A stretch of 64,000 nucleotides of DNA from assembly GCA_003140595.1 (NCBI GenBank), contig PLKG01000098.1:37832-101831 (forward strand), read 5' to 3'. This document shows, piece by piece, positions 19,514 through 29,741 of the stretch. Within the stretch, counting starts at the first letter, position 1; every line of letters starts with the position of its first letter. The translations under genes and the position numbers were made by a program. Below the pieces are notes generated by a model, which saw only the letters and a list, made by a program, of their open reading frames with translations, was not told where the DNA came from and searched no databases. The DNA comes from Acidimicrobiaceae bacterium. GTDB lineage: Bacteria > Actinomycetota > Acidimicrobiia > Acidimicrobiales > Bog-793.

Positions 19514-20146
19514 TCAGGCTCTCAGGCCGTGGCGCGGACGGAGGTAGTCCGGGATCTCCGAGAGCCGCGGGTTCGCGCGGTCACGAGCAGACACGACCGG
19601 GTCGCTGACAGCCCAGTCCGCGCCGAGATCAGGGTCGTCCCACGCGACACCGAGCTCGTCGGCAGGGTTGTAGTAGGAGTCGACAAGGTAAGTGAGCGTC
19701 AGATCGGTGACCGCAGCAAATCCGTGGCTCACCCCAGGCGGGATGAACAATCCACGGTCGTCGTGCTCGCCGATCTCGAGGATCTCGGTCGCGCCCTCCG
19801 TCGGCGAGCCCAGACGAAGGTCATGAAGCACGACGCGGGCGCGGCCTCTGGTCACGTACCAGTAGTCAGACTGGTGGAAGTGGTAGTGAAGACCGACGAG
19901 CGCGCCCTGCTGACGGTCCGACCTGTTGCCTTGGAGCATTTCGCGCCCGAGGGGGAACCAGCTCCTGCGGTAGGTCTCGATGAACCGTCCACGGCTATCG
20001 CCGTAGACGTCCGGGGTCACGATCATGACGTCCGCGATCGCGCTGGACGCATCGACTCTCGGCAACGGTCGCCCTCCTTCAATCGATTCTGAGGCTCCCT
20101 GTTTAAGGGCCTCCGGAAGGCTAGTGCTGCGCGGCAACAAGACCAA
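19514..20146 (-). CDS. rfbC: dTDP-4-dehydrorhamnose 3,5-epimerase family protein
   Basis: DSRGRFIETYRRSWFP...QGALVGLHYHFHQSDYWYVTRGRARVVLHDLRLGSPT...IPPGVSHGFAAVTDLTLTYLVDSYYNPADE. Confidence 0.88.
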   Translation of the reverse strand: MVLLPRSTSLPEALKQGASESIEGGRPLPRVDASSAIADVMIVTPDVYGDSRGRFIETYRRSWFPLGREMLQGNRSDRQQGALVGLHYHFHQSDYWYVTRGRARVVLHDLRLGSPTEGATEILEIGEHDDRGLFIPPGVSHGFAAVTDLTLTYLVDSYYNPADELGVAWDDPDLGADWAVSDPVVSARDRANPRLSEIPDYLRPRHGLRA

Positions 20147-20216
20147 GAAGCTCTAGGAAACCCAAAGACCTAGGAGGACCGGTCCTGGCTCCTCCGGGAA
20201 CGAGTCTGCGACCTCG

Positions 20217-20654
20217 TCATCCTTCTGGCAGTTCTCGCGGCGTCCTTGTGGAAAAGGCGAGCTGCCAGTCGTTCTCACTTTCTCCGTCGATGGTGAGGCG
20301 CCAGGTGAAGCGCGTGTTGTAGGGGAGGGGGAGCGGGCTGAAATTGACCGCTACGGCCACGTCGACCGGGCTTCCTTCCGGGACGCCCTCGGGCCGCCCC
20401 ACCTCGAAATCACCGCGCACCTCAATCGGCTGGGGACCGTCGGCGCCTTCGACAATGACCGAGCGCCCGTCCTCGTCCATCAAGAAAAGCTCCCAGTGGT
20501 GAGCACGCGTTGCCTCGTGCCATCCCACGTCAACTTTGATCGCTATCGCGGACGGCATCGGATCCGGTCCGATCAGGCTCCAGCCTCCGCCGAGGATGAA
20601 CAACTTCCCATCCGCCACCTGCGCCGCGTCACAGAGCATCATCGTCACTCTCAC
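20217..20654 (-). CDS. Conserved hypothetical protein (DUF6941-like)
   Basis: MMLCDAAQVADGKLFILGGGWSLIGPDPMPSAIAIKVDVGWHEATRAHHWELFLMDEDG; start uncertain (20642 or 20654). Confidence 0.7.
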   Translation of the reverse strand: MRVTMMLCDAAQVADGKLFILGGGWSLIGPDPMPSAIAIKVDVGWHEATRAHHWELFLMDEDGRSVIVEGADGPQPIEVRGDFEVGRPEGVPEGSPVDVAVAVNFSPLPLPYNTRFTWRLTIDGESENDWQLAFSTRTPRELPEG

Positions 20655-20697
20655 GACGCAACGGTAGCCCCGCACGGTACGGACGCACCGGCAAACT

Positions 20698-21387
20698 TTG
20701 AGTACCGTCGTCGGGATGGGCGAGCTCGGACTGCGCAACGACCTCTATCGGCGGCCGCTCGCAACCGCCCTCGAACGCCTCGGCCTCGAAGCCGGATGGC
20801 GCTGTGTGGATGTGGGTGCAGGCGCCGGCGACGTCTCTGTGGCTTTCGCGGAGCTCGTCGGGCGGGGTGGGCGCGTCTACGCGGTCGACAGTGATCCCCG
20901 CGCGCGCGACGAGGTCGCCGCCGCGGCGGCGGCCACCGGAGGGGCACAGGTCATCAGCATCACCCAGGCCGGCGAAGACCTGGCTCTGCCGGAGAGCGTC
21001 GATCTTGCGTACTGCCGCTTCTTGTTGATGCACGTGCTCGAGCCCCGCGTGGTCCTCGAGCGGATGGTCGCCTCACTCAGGATCGGCGGTTATCTCCTCG
21101 CACAGGAGCCCATCACCTCGGCAGGACGGATCGACGGTGTGGCGATGTCGATGCCCGGGGCGCGGCACCAAGACGTAGGGGCCCTTCTCCCGAGGATGGT
21201 CCGCGAGGCCGGCCTCGAGCTCGTCGATGCCTGGGCCGAGGCTCCCGCAGGCGCCGGGCCGGGGCCTGTGGCGACCTACCTCGAAGAGCTCACCGAAGTT
21301 GAGCCGGGGGACGCTTCGGTGGTGCTACCGCCGCTCGTCACCGTCATCGGCCGTCGCCTCGCAACAGAAACCGCCTCCGCGCGCTAA
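20698..21387 (+). CDS. SAM-dependent class I methyltransferase
   Basis: VDVGAGAGDVSVAFAELVGRGGRVYAVDSDPRA...VDLAYCRFLLMHVLEPRVVLERMVASLRIGGYLLAQEP. Confidence 0.88.
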   Translation: MSTVVGMGELGLRNDLYRRPLATALERLGLEAGWRCVDVGAGAGDVSVAFAELVGRGGRVYAVDSDPRARDEVAAAAAATGGAQVISITQAGEDLALPESVDLAYCRFLLMHVLEPRVVLERMVASLRIGGYLLAQEPITSAGRIDGVAMSMPGARHQDVGALLPRMVREAGLELVDAWAEAPAGAGPGPVATYLEELTEVEPGDASVVLPPLVTVIGRRLATETASAR

Positions 21388-21447
21388 CCGACGCGGTACC
21401 GACACCTCGCGGCTCTCGTGGCGGGGGACGCCTGCTTTCGAGCCGGT

Positions 21448-21837
21448 TCAGCCGACGAAGGATTCAACTTGTCTGACGAGCTTGTCCTCAATCTCGAGGT
21501 TCCATGCCGTCTCAGCCACGTCAACAAATAGGAACAGGTCAGATAGAAGCAAAGTCTCGAGGGCTGCGGTCGCGAGGTGCTGGAGCCATTTCCCGATGCC
21601 GATGCGCACAAGGCAGTCGTCAGCCGAGCCGGAAACGGTGATGGTCAACGCGCGGTCGGCGTCTATCACCGACGCCAGGAACCTGCCCTTCTTGGCCTGG
21701 AGGACGACACCGTGGTCACTCGGTGCCGATCGTTGCACAGTGAAGCCATCGGAGGTCAGGTAGCCCTCGATCTTCGATTCCAGGTCTGGCAAGTCGACAT
21801 GCTTGCCCTGGAACTGCATGACCTTCTCACCTATCAC
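21448..21837 (-). CDS. Hypothetical protein
   Basis: 129-aa ORF with plausible composition; no recognised family. Confidence 0.55.
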   Translation of the reverse strand: MIGEKVMQFQGKHVDLPDLESKIEGYLTSDGFTVQRSAPSDHGVVLQAKKGRFLASVIDADRALTITVSGSADDCLVRIGIGKWLQHLATAALETLLLSDLFLFVDVAETAWNLEIEDKLVRQVESFVG

Positions 21838-21946
21838 CTGGGCTCATGCTCCTCTCGGGTTTCGAAACGGGCTCCGCCGCCGCCGGAACGGCCGCCTGGA
21901 GCACGCTACAGGCGTGGGCCGGAGCGCGACGGCCGCTTCGACAGGA

Positions 21947-22786
21947 TCACTTCAAAAGGCGCGACAAACGCCTGTCCGCGAGAAGGCGGCCCTTGGTCTG
22001 ACAGCGCTTGCAGTAGACGACCTCGTGCGACTCGTAGGAGACCCTGAGCAAGGGCTCACCGCAGACCGGACAGGGCCGGCCGGCGCGATTGTGCACTGCG
22101 AAGCCGGTGCCGAGCTTGGGCTCAGACAGGCCCCCCGTACGCAGGCGCTCGGAGGCGATCGCGTCGGAGATGACAGACCGGACGACGGCGACCAAACGCC
22201 GACGATCCGACTCGTTCAGCGAACTGAGGGACGAGAAGGGCGACAAACCGGCGCGGTTCAGCGCGTCGTCCGCGTAGCCGCGGCCTACTCCGGCCACGAA
22301 CCTCTGATCCCGCAGGAGGGTGTGAAGATGCCGGGGATCCTGGCTCGTGAGCAGCCGGTCCTCGAACGCCTTGTCCGACGGCTCGGGGCCTAGGCCCTCC
22401 AGTGGACCCCCGTCGCCGGTGGCCAGCACCCACCAACCAGCTTTGCGCTCGTGGCCATGCTCGCGCAGCAGCACACCGGCGCCGTTCCCGAAAACGAGAC
22501 GAACGACGGCACCTCTCGGCTTGGTGTGCTTCGGGGGTACCTCGATGTCCAGGCGACCAGCTTGCGACAGATGTACGAGAACGCGCCGACCGGACGAAAG
22601 GCTCACGACCAGGTACTTGCCTCTGCGTCCCACCCTGAGGACCTTCTCGCCCTCGAGGCCCTGTCCCGGCGGAAGAACCGTCTTCAGCCCGGAAAAGCCC
22701 AGCAGCTCGACTGCAGCGATGGTTGCTCCGGCGACAGCACAATCGAGACGCTCGGCAAGCGCCTGCATCTGGGGTAGCTCAGGCAT
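21947..22786 (-). CDS. Fpg/Nei family DNA glycosylase
   Basis: MPELPQMQALAERL (catalytic P2/E3), RRGKYL, and a Cys4 zinc finger CPVCGEPLLRVSYESHEVVYCKRC. Confidence 0.92.
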   Translation of the reverse strand: MPELPQMQALAERLDCAVAGATIAAVELLGFSGLKTVLPPGQGLEGEKVLRVGRRGKYLVVSLSSGRRVLVHLSQAGRLDIEVPPKHTKPRGAVVRLVFGNGAGVLLREHGHERKAGWWVLATGDGGPLEGLGPEPSDKAFEDRLLTSQDPRHLHTLLRDQRFVAGVGRGYADDALNRAGLSPFSSLSSLNESDRRRLVAVVRSVISDAIASERLRTGGLSEPKLGTGFAVHNRAGRPCPVCGEPLLRVSYESHEVVYCKRCQTKGRLLADRRLSRLLK

Positions 22787-22829
22787 CTCGGGCAGTCCGG
22801 GCCAACATGTCGCGCTAACCAAGCTCCGC

Positions 22830-23776
22830 TCAGGGCCCAGCCGGCTCAGAGCGCTGAAGGCCCGCACGTCGGCCCCGCGAGACGAGCTTGAATGCCATCT
22901 TGCGACTGGCCTCGTCGATCATCTCTGCCCCGAACATCACGGCACCCTTGCGCTCGTCGTCACCGGCGCGTTCGTAGGCGTCCAGCATCGCCCACGCACG
23001 GTCGAATTGCTCCTGGGCCGGCGAGAACACCTCGTTCAAGATCGCGACCTGGTCAGGATGGACCGCCCACTTCCCGTCGTATCCGAGGGCGTGCGCCCTG
23101 CTGCAGTAGTCGCGGAAGAGCCCCAGATCGCGGATCTTGAGGAACGGGCCGTCGATGACCTGAATTCCGTTCGCCCGTCCGGCAATCAAGATCTTGCTGA
23201 AGACGTAGTGGAAATGGTCGCCCGGGTACTGGTCGATCTGGACCCCGCCGGTCAACACGGGCATCTCGATCGAAGCGGCGAAATCTGCCGGGCCGAAGAC
23301 GACTGCCTCGAGCCTCGCTGAGGCGGAGCAGATCGCCTCGACGTTGAGGAGCCCGCGAGCGGTCTCGATCTGCACCTCGATACCTATGTGGCCTGTGGGG
23401 AGCCCGCTGTTGAGCTCTACTTGGGTGAGGAGGAGGTCAAGGGCCACGACCTCGGCCGCCGCTTGCGTCTTGGGCAACATGACCTCGTCGAGACGATCGC
23501 CAGCTCCGCTGACCACTTCGATTGCGTCGCCGTAGGTCCAAGGTGTGTCCCATCCGTTCAGGCGCACGCACAGGACGCGGTCGTCCCACGAGAGGTCGCG
23601 GATCGCACCGACGACACTTGACCTCGCGGTCTCCTTCTCGGCCGGCACGACGGAATCCTCCAGGTCGAAAAGGATCATGTCAGCCGGCACGCCGGGAGCC
23701 TTCTCGAGAAACCGGTGGCTCGATCCCGGCACGGATAGGCACGACCGGCGGGGTAGGTCGCGGGAACGCTCGGACA
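22830..23776 (-). CDS. HpcH/HpaI aldolase / CitE-like (CoA ester lyase) protein
   Basis: RSCLSVPGSSHRFLEKAPGVPADMILFDLEDSVVPAEKETAR...EVQIETARGLLNVEAI...GYDGKWAVHPDQVAILNEVFSP. Confidence 0.93.
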
Positions 23777-24008
23777 CGACCTCGATCGTACGACGGCGCC
23801 CTGGGCGCGGCCGCGGCAACGCCTAGGGTCGCATCGTGAGCGCTCGTGCCTCGGCGACAAGGGCTCCGGCGGCAGGACCGGTGCGGCGGCGACGCGGGCC
23901 GCGATTGACTTCGGCCCGTGCTAGTGGTCCACGAGCCCGCTCAGGGGGCGGTCCGCCGCCAAGCCGAGCACAAGGTAGCGCTCCACGACCTCGGCGGTCG
24001 TACGACGG

Positions 24009-24692
24009 TCACCTAAGACGGGAGCGGAGGAATTCAGTGGTTCGCTGCCAGGCAAGAGCCGACGCTTCGGCGTCATAGACCTCCGGGCGCGTGTCGTTGA
24101 AGAAAGCATGGTCGCACTCGGGGTAGATATGGATACTCACGTCGTCGTTGCCTGCCTTCCGCAAGGTGCGCACGAGCGCTCTGGCCATCTCGGGGCTCGC
24201 CGATTCATCCCTTCCGGCGAAGTGACCGAGGACTGCGCCGCTCAGTGCCGAATAGTCCGGCTGAGCACCCTGCCAGGGCACCACACCGTAAAACGGCACG
24301 ACAGCCCTCACCTTGTCGGGACGCTGCGAAGCGAGCATCAGAGCCAGCCCTCCGCCCATGCAGAATCCGACAACGCCTACTCCACCACCGCTCGATCGCG
24401 CCGCGACCTCGTCGACGGCACCGCCCATGTCCCTCATCGCCCGGTCCAGCTCAAGCGCCATCATCAGCTTTGCCGCCTCGTCTGGCTCGGTGACATTGGT
24501 CCCGTGGTACAAGTCAGGCGCGAGTGCCACGAAACCTTCGGCCGCGAAGCGATCACAGACGTCCTTGATGTGGTCAACCAACCCCCACCATTCCTGGATC
24601 ACGACGACACCCGGTCCGCCCCCGCTGGCGGGCAAGGCCAGGTACCCGACATCAGTCGAACCATCGCTTGGAAACTCGATCACCGATCCCAT
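24009..24692 (-). CDS. Dienelactone hydrolase family protein
   Basis: GPGVVVIQEWWGLVDHIKDVCDRFAAEGFVALAPDLYHG...GVVGFCMGGGLALMLA...IYPECDHAFFNDTRPEVYD. Confidence 0.94.
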   Translation of the reverse strand: MGSVIEFPSDGSTDVGYLALPASGGGPGVVVIQEWWGLVDHIKDVCDRFAAEGFVALAPDLYHGTNVTEPDEAAKLMMALELDRAMRDMGGAVDEVAARSSGGGVGVVGFCMGGGLALMLASQRPDKVRAVVPFYGVVPWQGAQPDYSALSGAVLGHFAGRDESASPEMARALVRTLRKAGNDDVSIHIYPECDHAFFNDTRPEVYDAEASALAWQRTTEFLRSRLR

Positions 24693-24760
24693 CCCAGCGA
24701 AGCTACTCGCCGTCGGCGGCCGGTTCAGGCATCAGCCCGAGAGCGCGAGGATGGGCCCCC

Positions 24761-26050
24761 ATGTCCGCCGGTCGTCTCCCAGGGACCTTTCGTGTCCTGC
24801 TCGCGGCAAGTTTCGTGTCGTCGATCGGCAGCGGTCTTACTCTCCCGTTTCTCGTCATATATCTGCACCAGGTTCGACACATCCCGCTCGGGATCTCGGG
24901 TGTGCTGATCGGCGGCGTCGCGGTCCTCGCTCTTCCCGTAAGTCCGGTGGCCGGTGCCCTTGTCGACCACGTCGGTGCCCGCCAGGTGGTGCTTGTAACC
25001 ATGGTCGTGCAAGGGCTCGGCACCGCCGGTCTCGCAACCGTTCACAGCACCCTGACCGCGCTGCCCGCCCTGTTCGTCTTCGGGCTGGGCCAGGCCGCCG
25101 CGTGGCCCACGTGGAACGCTCTGTTGGGAGTGATGGTCGACGACGACAAGCTCAGCGGCTTGGCCTTCGCCCGGAACTTCCAACTCCTGAACCTGGGTCT
25201 CGGCATAGGCGCGATCGTCGGCGGGCTCATCGTGCACGTCCGCGAGCCGGGAACCTTCGTATCGGTGTATCTCGCCGACGGGGCGTCGAACCTGGTGGTC
25301 GTCACCGCACTCGCGGTGCTGCCTCGAAGGGCATTTGGCGCTGCGCGCCATGTCGGTGCCGCATTGGCAAACGAGGGCGGCACCGAAAGCTGCGCGCACG
25401 ACCGACCCCGCTCGGGTGGGTACCGAGCCGTGCTGGGCGACGGCGTGTTCCGCCGGTACCTCGTCGCGACCACCGTTCTCATGGTCGCCGGCTACGCCGC
25501 TCTCAACACCGGCTTTGTCGCCTTCGCCACTTCGGTGGCCAAGGCTGGCCCCGGCACGATCGCGGCCGCGTTCGCGGCCAACACGGCGTTCATCGTCCTT
25601 GCACAGCCGCTGGGGCTGCGAATCGTCAGCCGGACGAGGCGTACGACCGCCCTCAAGATGGTCGCGGGCGCGTTCGCCGCCTGCTGGGTCGTGCTCGCGT
25701 CAGCGGGTCTGGCACCTGGGTCCTACGCCGCGCGGGCGCTTGTCATCGCGACTCTGGTCGTGTTTGCTGCGGGCGAGGTGCTCCTCAGCCCTGTAAGCGG
25801 CCCTCTCGTGAACGACCTTGCCCCCCCGGGGCTACGCGGAAGGTACTTTGCCGCGTCTGCAATGTGCGTCACGGTTGCCAACATCTTGAGCCCGGCAATC
25901 TCAGGAGCGGCCGTCGGCGGCGGCCTTGGTATTTTGCTGCTTGGCTTCTTCGTCGCCTGTTGCGGAGTAGCCGCCCTAGCTGCGGAGTGGTTAGGCCAAG
26001 CTCTCACGCCAGCTCAGGACAATGCCCGCGGACACCGGTCGCCGGTCTGA
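24761..26050 (+). CDS. MFS transporter
   Basis: MSAGRLPGTFRVLLAASFVSSIGSGLTLPFLVIYLHQVRHIPLGISGVLIGG...; about 12 hydrophobic helices. Confidence 0.88.
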   Translation: MSAGRLPGTFRVLLAASFVSSIGSGLTLPFLVIYLHQVRHIPLGISGVLIGGVAVLALPVSPVAGALVDHVGARQVVLVTMVVQGLGTAGLATVHSTLTALPALFVFGLGQAAAWPTWNALLGVMVDDDKLSGLAFARNFQLLNLGLGIGAIVGGLIVHVREPGTFVSVYLADGASNLVVVTALAVLPRRAFGAARHVGAALANEGGTESCAHDRPRSGGYRAVLGDGVFRRYLVATTVLMVAGYAALNTGFVAFATSVAKAGPGTIAAAFAANTAFIVLAQPLGLRIVSRTRRTTALKMVAGAFAACWVVLASAGLAPGSYAARALVIATLVVFAAGEVLLSPVSGPLVNDLAPPGLRGRYFAASAMCVTVANILSPAISGAAVGGGLGILLLGFFVACCGVAALAAEWLGQALTPAQDNARGHRSPV

Positions 26051-26200
26051 GGTCCTCGGGACCAACCCGACGACCCCCGCAAATTCGTCACCCCGCCCGA
26101 ACGACGAGCTCGGGCGACGGCGGGCAGATGGCTCGACCTAGGGCTTGGACGGGGATGTCCGGGCCTGACGGGCCGACCACGAGATCGAACGAACCCGGTT

Positions 26201-26960
26201 AGATCAGCTCGGCGTCGTCGCGTGCCCGTCGGAGAATCTCTCCGAACAGCTGGCCGTGCCGCACACAGCCGACGCCCGCAACTCCCCAGACTGGGACCGG
26301 AGCATCGTTGGCGGCTCTGGCGACAGAGGCGGCCAGAGGTCAGAGCACACTTCGAGAACCCGCCGCGAGCGCCTCCACGAGTACCGCGGCGCCGCCCTCG
26401 ACAGGCTCCTTTGCGTCTTGGTACCCCCAGCCGCGGGCCTGTGAGGCCGCGGCCGCGAACCTTCGCAGGTCGTCGGCAGTGCGCGCGGCGAAGTGACCAG
26501 ACGTACCACTTCGGGTTCCCGACGCGAACAAGCTTCCAGCACGGTCTGGGCGGGACACGCGACGAGATGTGCCCGTTCGCGACAAGGCGTTCGCTCAGGC
26601 CGGCCGCGAGGAGATCGGCCGTCGGATCCGAGAGGAGCTCGCCGACTGGTTTCGCGCCGCCTTATCGGGATGAGAGGCAGCAAGCATCGTCGCGGCCACC
26701 CACCAGAGAGGCCTGGCAAAGACCTGAGACTCGACTAGCCGTCGGCCGGCGGTCACGACAGCGCGCGGTTCTTCAGCGCGAGCTCGGAAATGGCCCGTGC
26801 CGCCTCGACGGCCAGAGTCGTGGGCCTCGTCGCGATCCCGGGCGATCCACCGTGGGCGCTCGATGCGGTGCATCCGGTGGGGACCTTGCCGCCGCGATGC
26901 CGGCGTGGCACCGAGAAGCTCGAGAGCAAGGAGCCTAAAGCGAGCCCATCGGCCTAGCCG
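26201..26960 (-). pseudogene. Decayed gene, probably eIF-2B alpha/beta/delta-like family
   Basis: Protein-like segments spread over several frames of the minus strand: TRPTTLAVEAARAISELALKNRALS*; ARPLWWVAATMLAASHPDKAAR; GELLSDPTADLLAAGLSERLVANGH; TVLEACSRREPEVVRLVTSPRALPTT; AASQARGWGYQDAKEPVEGGAAVLVEALAAGSRSVL*PLAASVARAANDAPVPVWGVAGVGCVRHGQLFGEILRRARDDAELI, with an in-frame TGA at about 26340. Boundaries approximate; family assignment tentative. Confidence 0.5.
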
Positions 26961-28375
26961 ACGATCCCGCCCTTGGTCATGGCCAGAACGTCCAGAGCGC
27001 GATCGACCTCCTCCTCGGTGAGCAAGCCCATCTCCAGCACGACCGTTCGCAGGTCCTTTCCTCCAGCGACAGCCGCCTTCACAACCTTGGCCGCCTGCTC
27101 GTATCCGATATAGGGGTTGAGCGCCGTCGCTATTGACGGGGAGGAGAGCGCGTAGGACCTGCACCGCTCCTCATCCGCGGCGATCCCGACAACGCACTTG
27201 TCTGCCAAGACTCGGCTCACCGCCGACAGCAGCCGGATGGACTCGAGCAGGTTGCTGGCGATCACCGGCAGCATGACGTTGAGCTCGAAGTTGCCCGCGG
27301 CACAACCGAAGCCAACCGCAGCGTCATTGCCGACAACCTGAGCGACAACTTGGCAGACAGCCTCGGGAACCACCGGGTTCACCTTTCCCGGCATGATTGA
27401 CGATCCCGGCTGGAGATCAGGCAAGTGGATCTCGCCAAGGCCGCACCGCGGACCGGATGACATCCATCGAAGATCGTTCGAGATCTTGTACAGCGATATT
27501 GCGATCGTTCGGAGAGCACCGGAGGCCTCCACCAGAGCGTCCCGAGCGCCTTGAGCCTCGAAGTGATCACGAGCCTCGATGAGGGGCAGACCGGTGGCCG
27601 ACGCGAGATCTCCTATGACCCTCGACGCGAAGCCCGCCTTCGCGTTCAACCCGGTCCCGACTGCCGTGCCACCGAGCGGCAGCTCCGCAACCCGTGGCAA
27701 GACCGATTGGAGCCGCTCGACGCCGTGCTCGACGGCAGCCGCGTATCCACCGAACTCCTGTCCGAGCGTCACTGGCGTCGCATCCATCAAGTGGGTGCGA
27801 CCGGACTTCACAATGCTCATGAACTCGGCCTGCTTCGAGCGCAAGCCCGAGGCGAGATGACCCAGGGCAGGTACAAGATCTCCGACGATCCCGCGGGCGG
27901 CCGCCAGATGAATCGCCGAGGGGAACACGTCATTGGACGATTGCGACGCGTTGGGCTCGTCATTGGGGCGGACCTCCCGCCCGAGCCGTTCGCTGGCAAT
28001 ATGCGCCAGCACTTCGTTCATGTTCATGTTCGTGGAGGTCCCCGATCCCGTCTGGAACACGTCGATCGGGAACTCGTCAAAATGGCGCCCGGCTGCCACT
28101 TCTTCAGCCGCGTCGACAAGCGCCGCCGCGACATCGGGACCGATCGTTCCCATCTCCGCGTTCACCGTGGCAGCTGCTCGTTTGATCATCGCCAGGGCGA
28201 CGAGAAGCGCTGGGTCCACTGGTTGGCCCGAAATAGGGAAGTTATCGACGGCACGCTGAGTTTGTGCTCCCCATCGGGCACGCTCGGGAACTCGGATCTC
28301 CCCCATCGAGTCGTGCTCGATGCGATACTCGACTTCGGCGTCGCCAGCTCGCTGTGAGTCTCCCAGAACAGTCAT
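26954..28375 (-). CDS. fumC: Class II fumarate hydratase
   Basis: [79 protein letters not shown] motifs. Confidence 0.97.
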   Translation of the reverse strand: MTVLGDSQRAGDAEVEYRIEHDSMGEIRVPERARWGAQTQRAVDNFPISGQPVDPALLVALAMIKRAAATVNAEMGTIGPDVAAALVDAAEEVAAGRHFDEFPIDVFQTGSGTSTNMNMNEVLAHIASERLGREVRPNDEPNASQSSNDVFPSAIHLAAARGIVGDLVPALGHLASGLRSKQAEFMSIVKSGRTHLMDATPVTLGQEFGGYAAAVEHGVERLQSVLPRVAELPLGGTAVGTGLNAKAGFASRVIGDLASATGLPLIEARDHFEAQGARDALVEASGALRTIAISLYKISNDLRWMSSGPRCGLGEIHLPDLQPGSSIMPGKVNPVVPEAVCQVVAQVVGNDAAVGFGCAAGNFELNVMLPVIASNLLESIRLLSAVSRVLADKCVVGIAADEERCRSYALSSPSIATALNPYIGYEQAAKVVKAAVAGGKDLRTVVLEMGLLTEEEVDRALDVLAMTKGGIVG

Positions 28376-28529
28376 AGAGTCAACGTAGTTGTCAGAACGA
28401 CCGTAACAATTCGGGCAGAGTTATCGTAACTACGCTGTAATGTCAGTAGCCGAGCAGAATTGCTCGCATCGCAGGTGGGAGCCCGCGTGCTTGCAATGGC
28501 TTTGCAGAGCGGGTTAGGTTGCGATCACT

Positions 28530-29741
28530 GTGAGACCTGCTTCTGGGAGCCTCGTCATTCAGGCTGGGCGAAGTTCGGTCGTCGCGCCGGATGCGCCAGA
28601 GAGCCGACGCCGCCGCGCGGCGGTTTCGCTAGCCGTCTCGGCAATGTTGCTCGCAGGCGTCGTCACACCTCTTGTTCTCAACGGCATGCCGGCAGGTGCC
28701 GACCAGGTTTCCACCCTGCAACAGCGTGCCCAGTACATCGCCGCAGAGATCCAAGCCTCCAACGTCAAGTTGACCATCCTCGACGAGAACTACCTCGAAG
28801 CCAAGGCTCGGGTGGCGTCCCTCGCTCAACAGGTGTCCGACGCGACAAAGGCGATAGGCCGGACCGAGACGACACTTGATCAGGATCGGTCGCACCTACG
28901 CCAGGTTGCGATCGAGGCCTACGTCTCCGGCGGCGCCTCGCAGAGCTTTTCTGTCCTGTTCAACGGCACCCAACAGACCGCCGGAATGCAGCAGGCCTAT
29001 ATCCAAGCGGCGTCAGGCAACCTTGACGAGTCTGAGACAACGGTGTTGATCAACCAGCGAGCGCTTTCGATCGATCGGGCCGCTCTCAACCGCACCGAGC
29101 AGGTCGCGAGTGCCAACGAGAGGACGATCTCGAGTGACCTCTCGCAAGCCCAGCTCATCACGGCCAAGTTGGACAGCGAAGAAGTCAGCGTAAAGGGTCA
29201 GCTAGCAGCCGCTGTTGCGGCGGCTGAACGCGCCAAGGCCGCGGCCTATGCCGCCGCGTTGGCCAGGGCCGCCGCCGCCGAAGCCGCTGCCCAGCAACAA
29301 CAACAGCAGCAGCAGTCGCAGTCGCAACAGTCGACTGCGGCTCCGACGCCGGTTCCCGCGCCTACGCCCACTGCACCGGTGTCTGGTAACAGCGCAGGTG
29401 CGATCGCTGTGAACGCCGCCCAGAGCCAGCGCGGCGTCCCCTACGTCTGGGGGGGTGCGACGGCGGGAGCAGGCTTTGACTGCTCGGGGCTGACAATGTG
29501 GGCATGGGCCCAAGCAGGTGTCTCTCTGGCGCACGGGGCAACTGAGCAGTACTACGAGATCGAACACGTCTCGATGTCCGACCTTCAGCCTGGTGACCTC
29601 ATCTTCTATGGCGACTCGTACCTCCTCTACCACGTCGTCATGTACATCGGAGGCGGCATGGTCGTGCAGGCAGAGGAGACTGGCACCAACGTGATGGACA
29701 CGCCGATTCCACCTGGTGCTTTCGGCGCCGGCAGACCTTGA
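28530..29741 (+). CDS. Secreted NlpC/P60 family peptidoglycan hydrolase with coiled-coil N-terminus
   Basis: Signal-like hydrophobic N-terminus, coiled coil, Ala/Gln-rich low-complexity linker, then SQRGVPYVWGGATAGAGFDCSGLTMWAWAQAG...PGDLIFYG...YHVVMYIGGG. Confidence 0.93.
   Translation: MRPASGSLVIQAGRSSVVAPDAPESRRRRAAVSLAVSAMLLAGVVTPLVLNGMPAGADQVSTLQQRAQYIAAEIQASNVKLTILDENYLEAKARVASLAQQVSDATKAIGRTETTLDQDRSHLRQVAIEAYVSGGASQSFSVLFNGTQQTAGMQQAYIQAASGNLDESETTVLINQRALSIDRAALNRTEQVASANERTISSDLSQAQLITAKLDSEEVSVKGQLAAAVAAAERAKAAAYAAALARAAAAEAAAQQQQQQQQSQSQQSTAAPTPVPAPTPTAPVSGNSAGAIAVNAAQSQRGVPYVWGGATAGAGFDCSGLTMWAWAQAGVSLAHGATEQYYEIEHVSMSDLQPGDLIFYGDSYLLYHVVMYIGGGMVVQAEETGTNVMDTPIPPGAFGAGRP

Noticed and set aside
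24313-26202. 629-aa plus ORF overlapping the dienelactone hydrolase and MFS genes in another frame
   Set aside because: Arg/Pro/Ser-rich out-of-frame translation of two real genes.
28440-28529. Possible ydaO-type riboswitch upstream of the NlpC/P60 gene
   Set aside because: The leader is short and I could not find the conserved ydaO core sequences; only the gene context suggested it.
29280-29340. CAA/CAG-rich stretch in the NlpC/P60 gene as a microsatellite
   Set aside because: It is an in-frame Gln/Ser low-complexity linker with mixed codons, common in such hydrolases; not a pure repeat.
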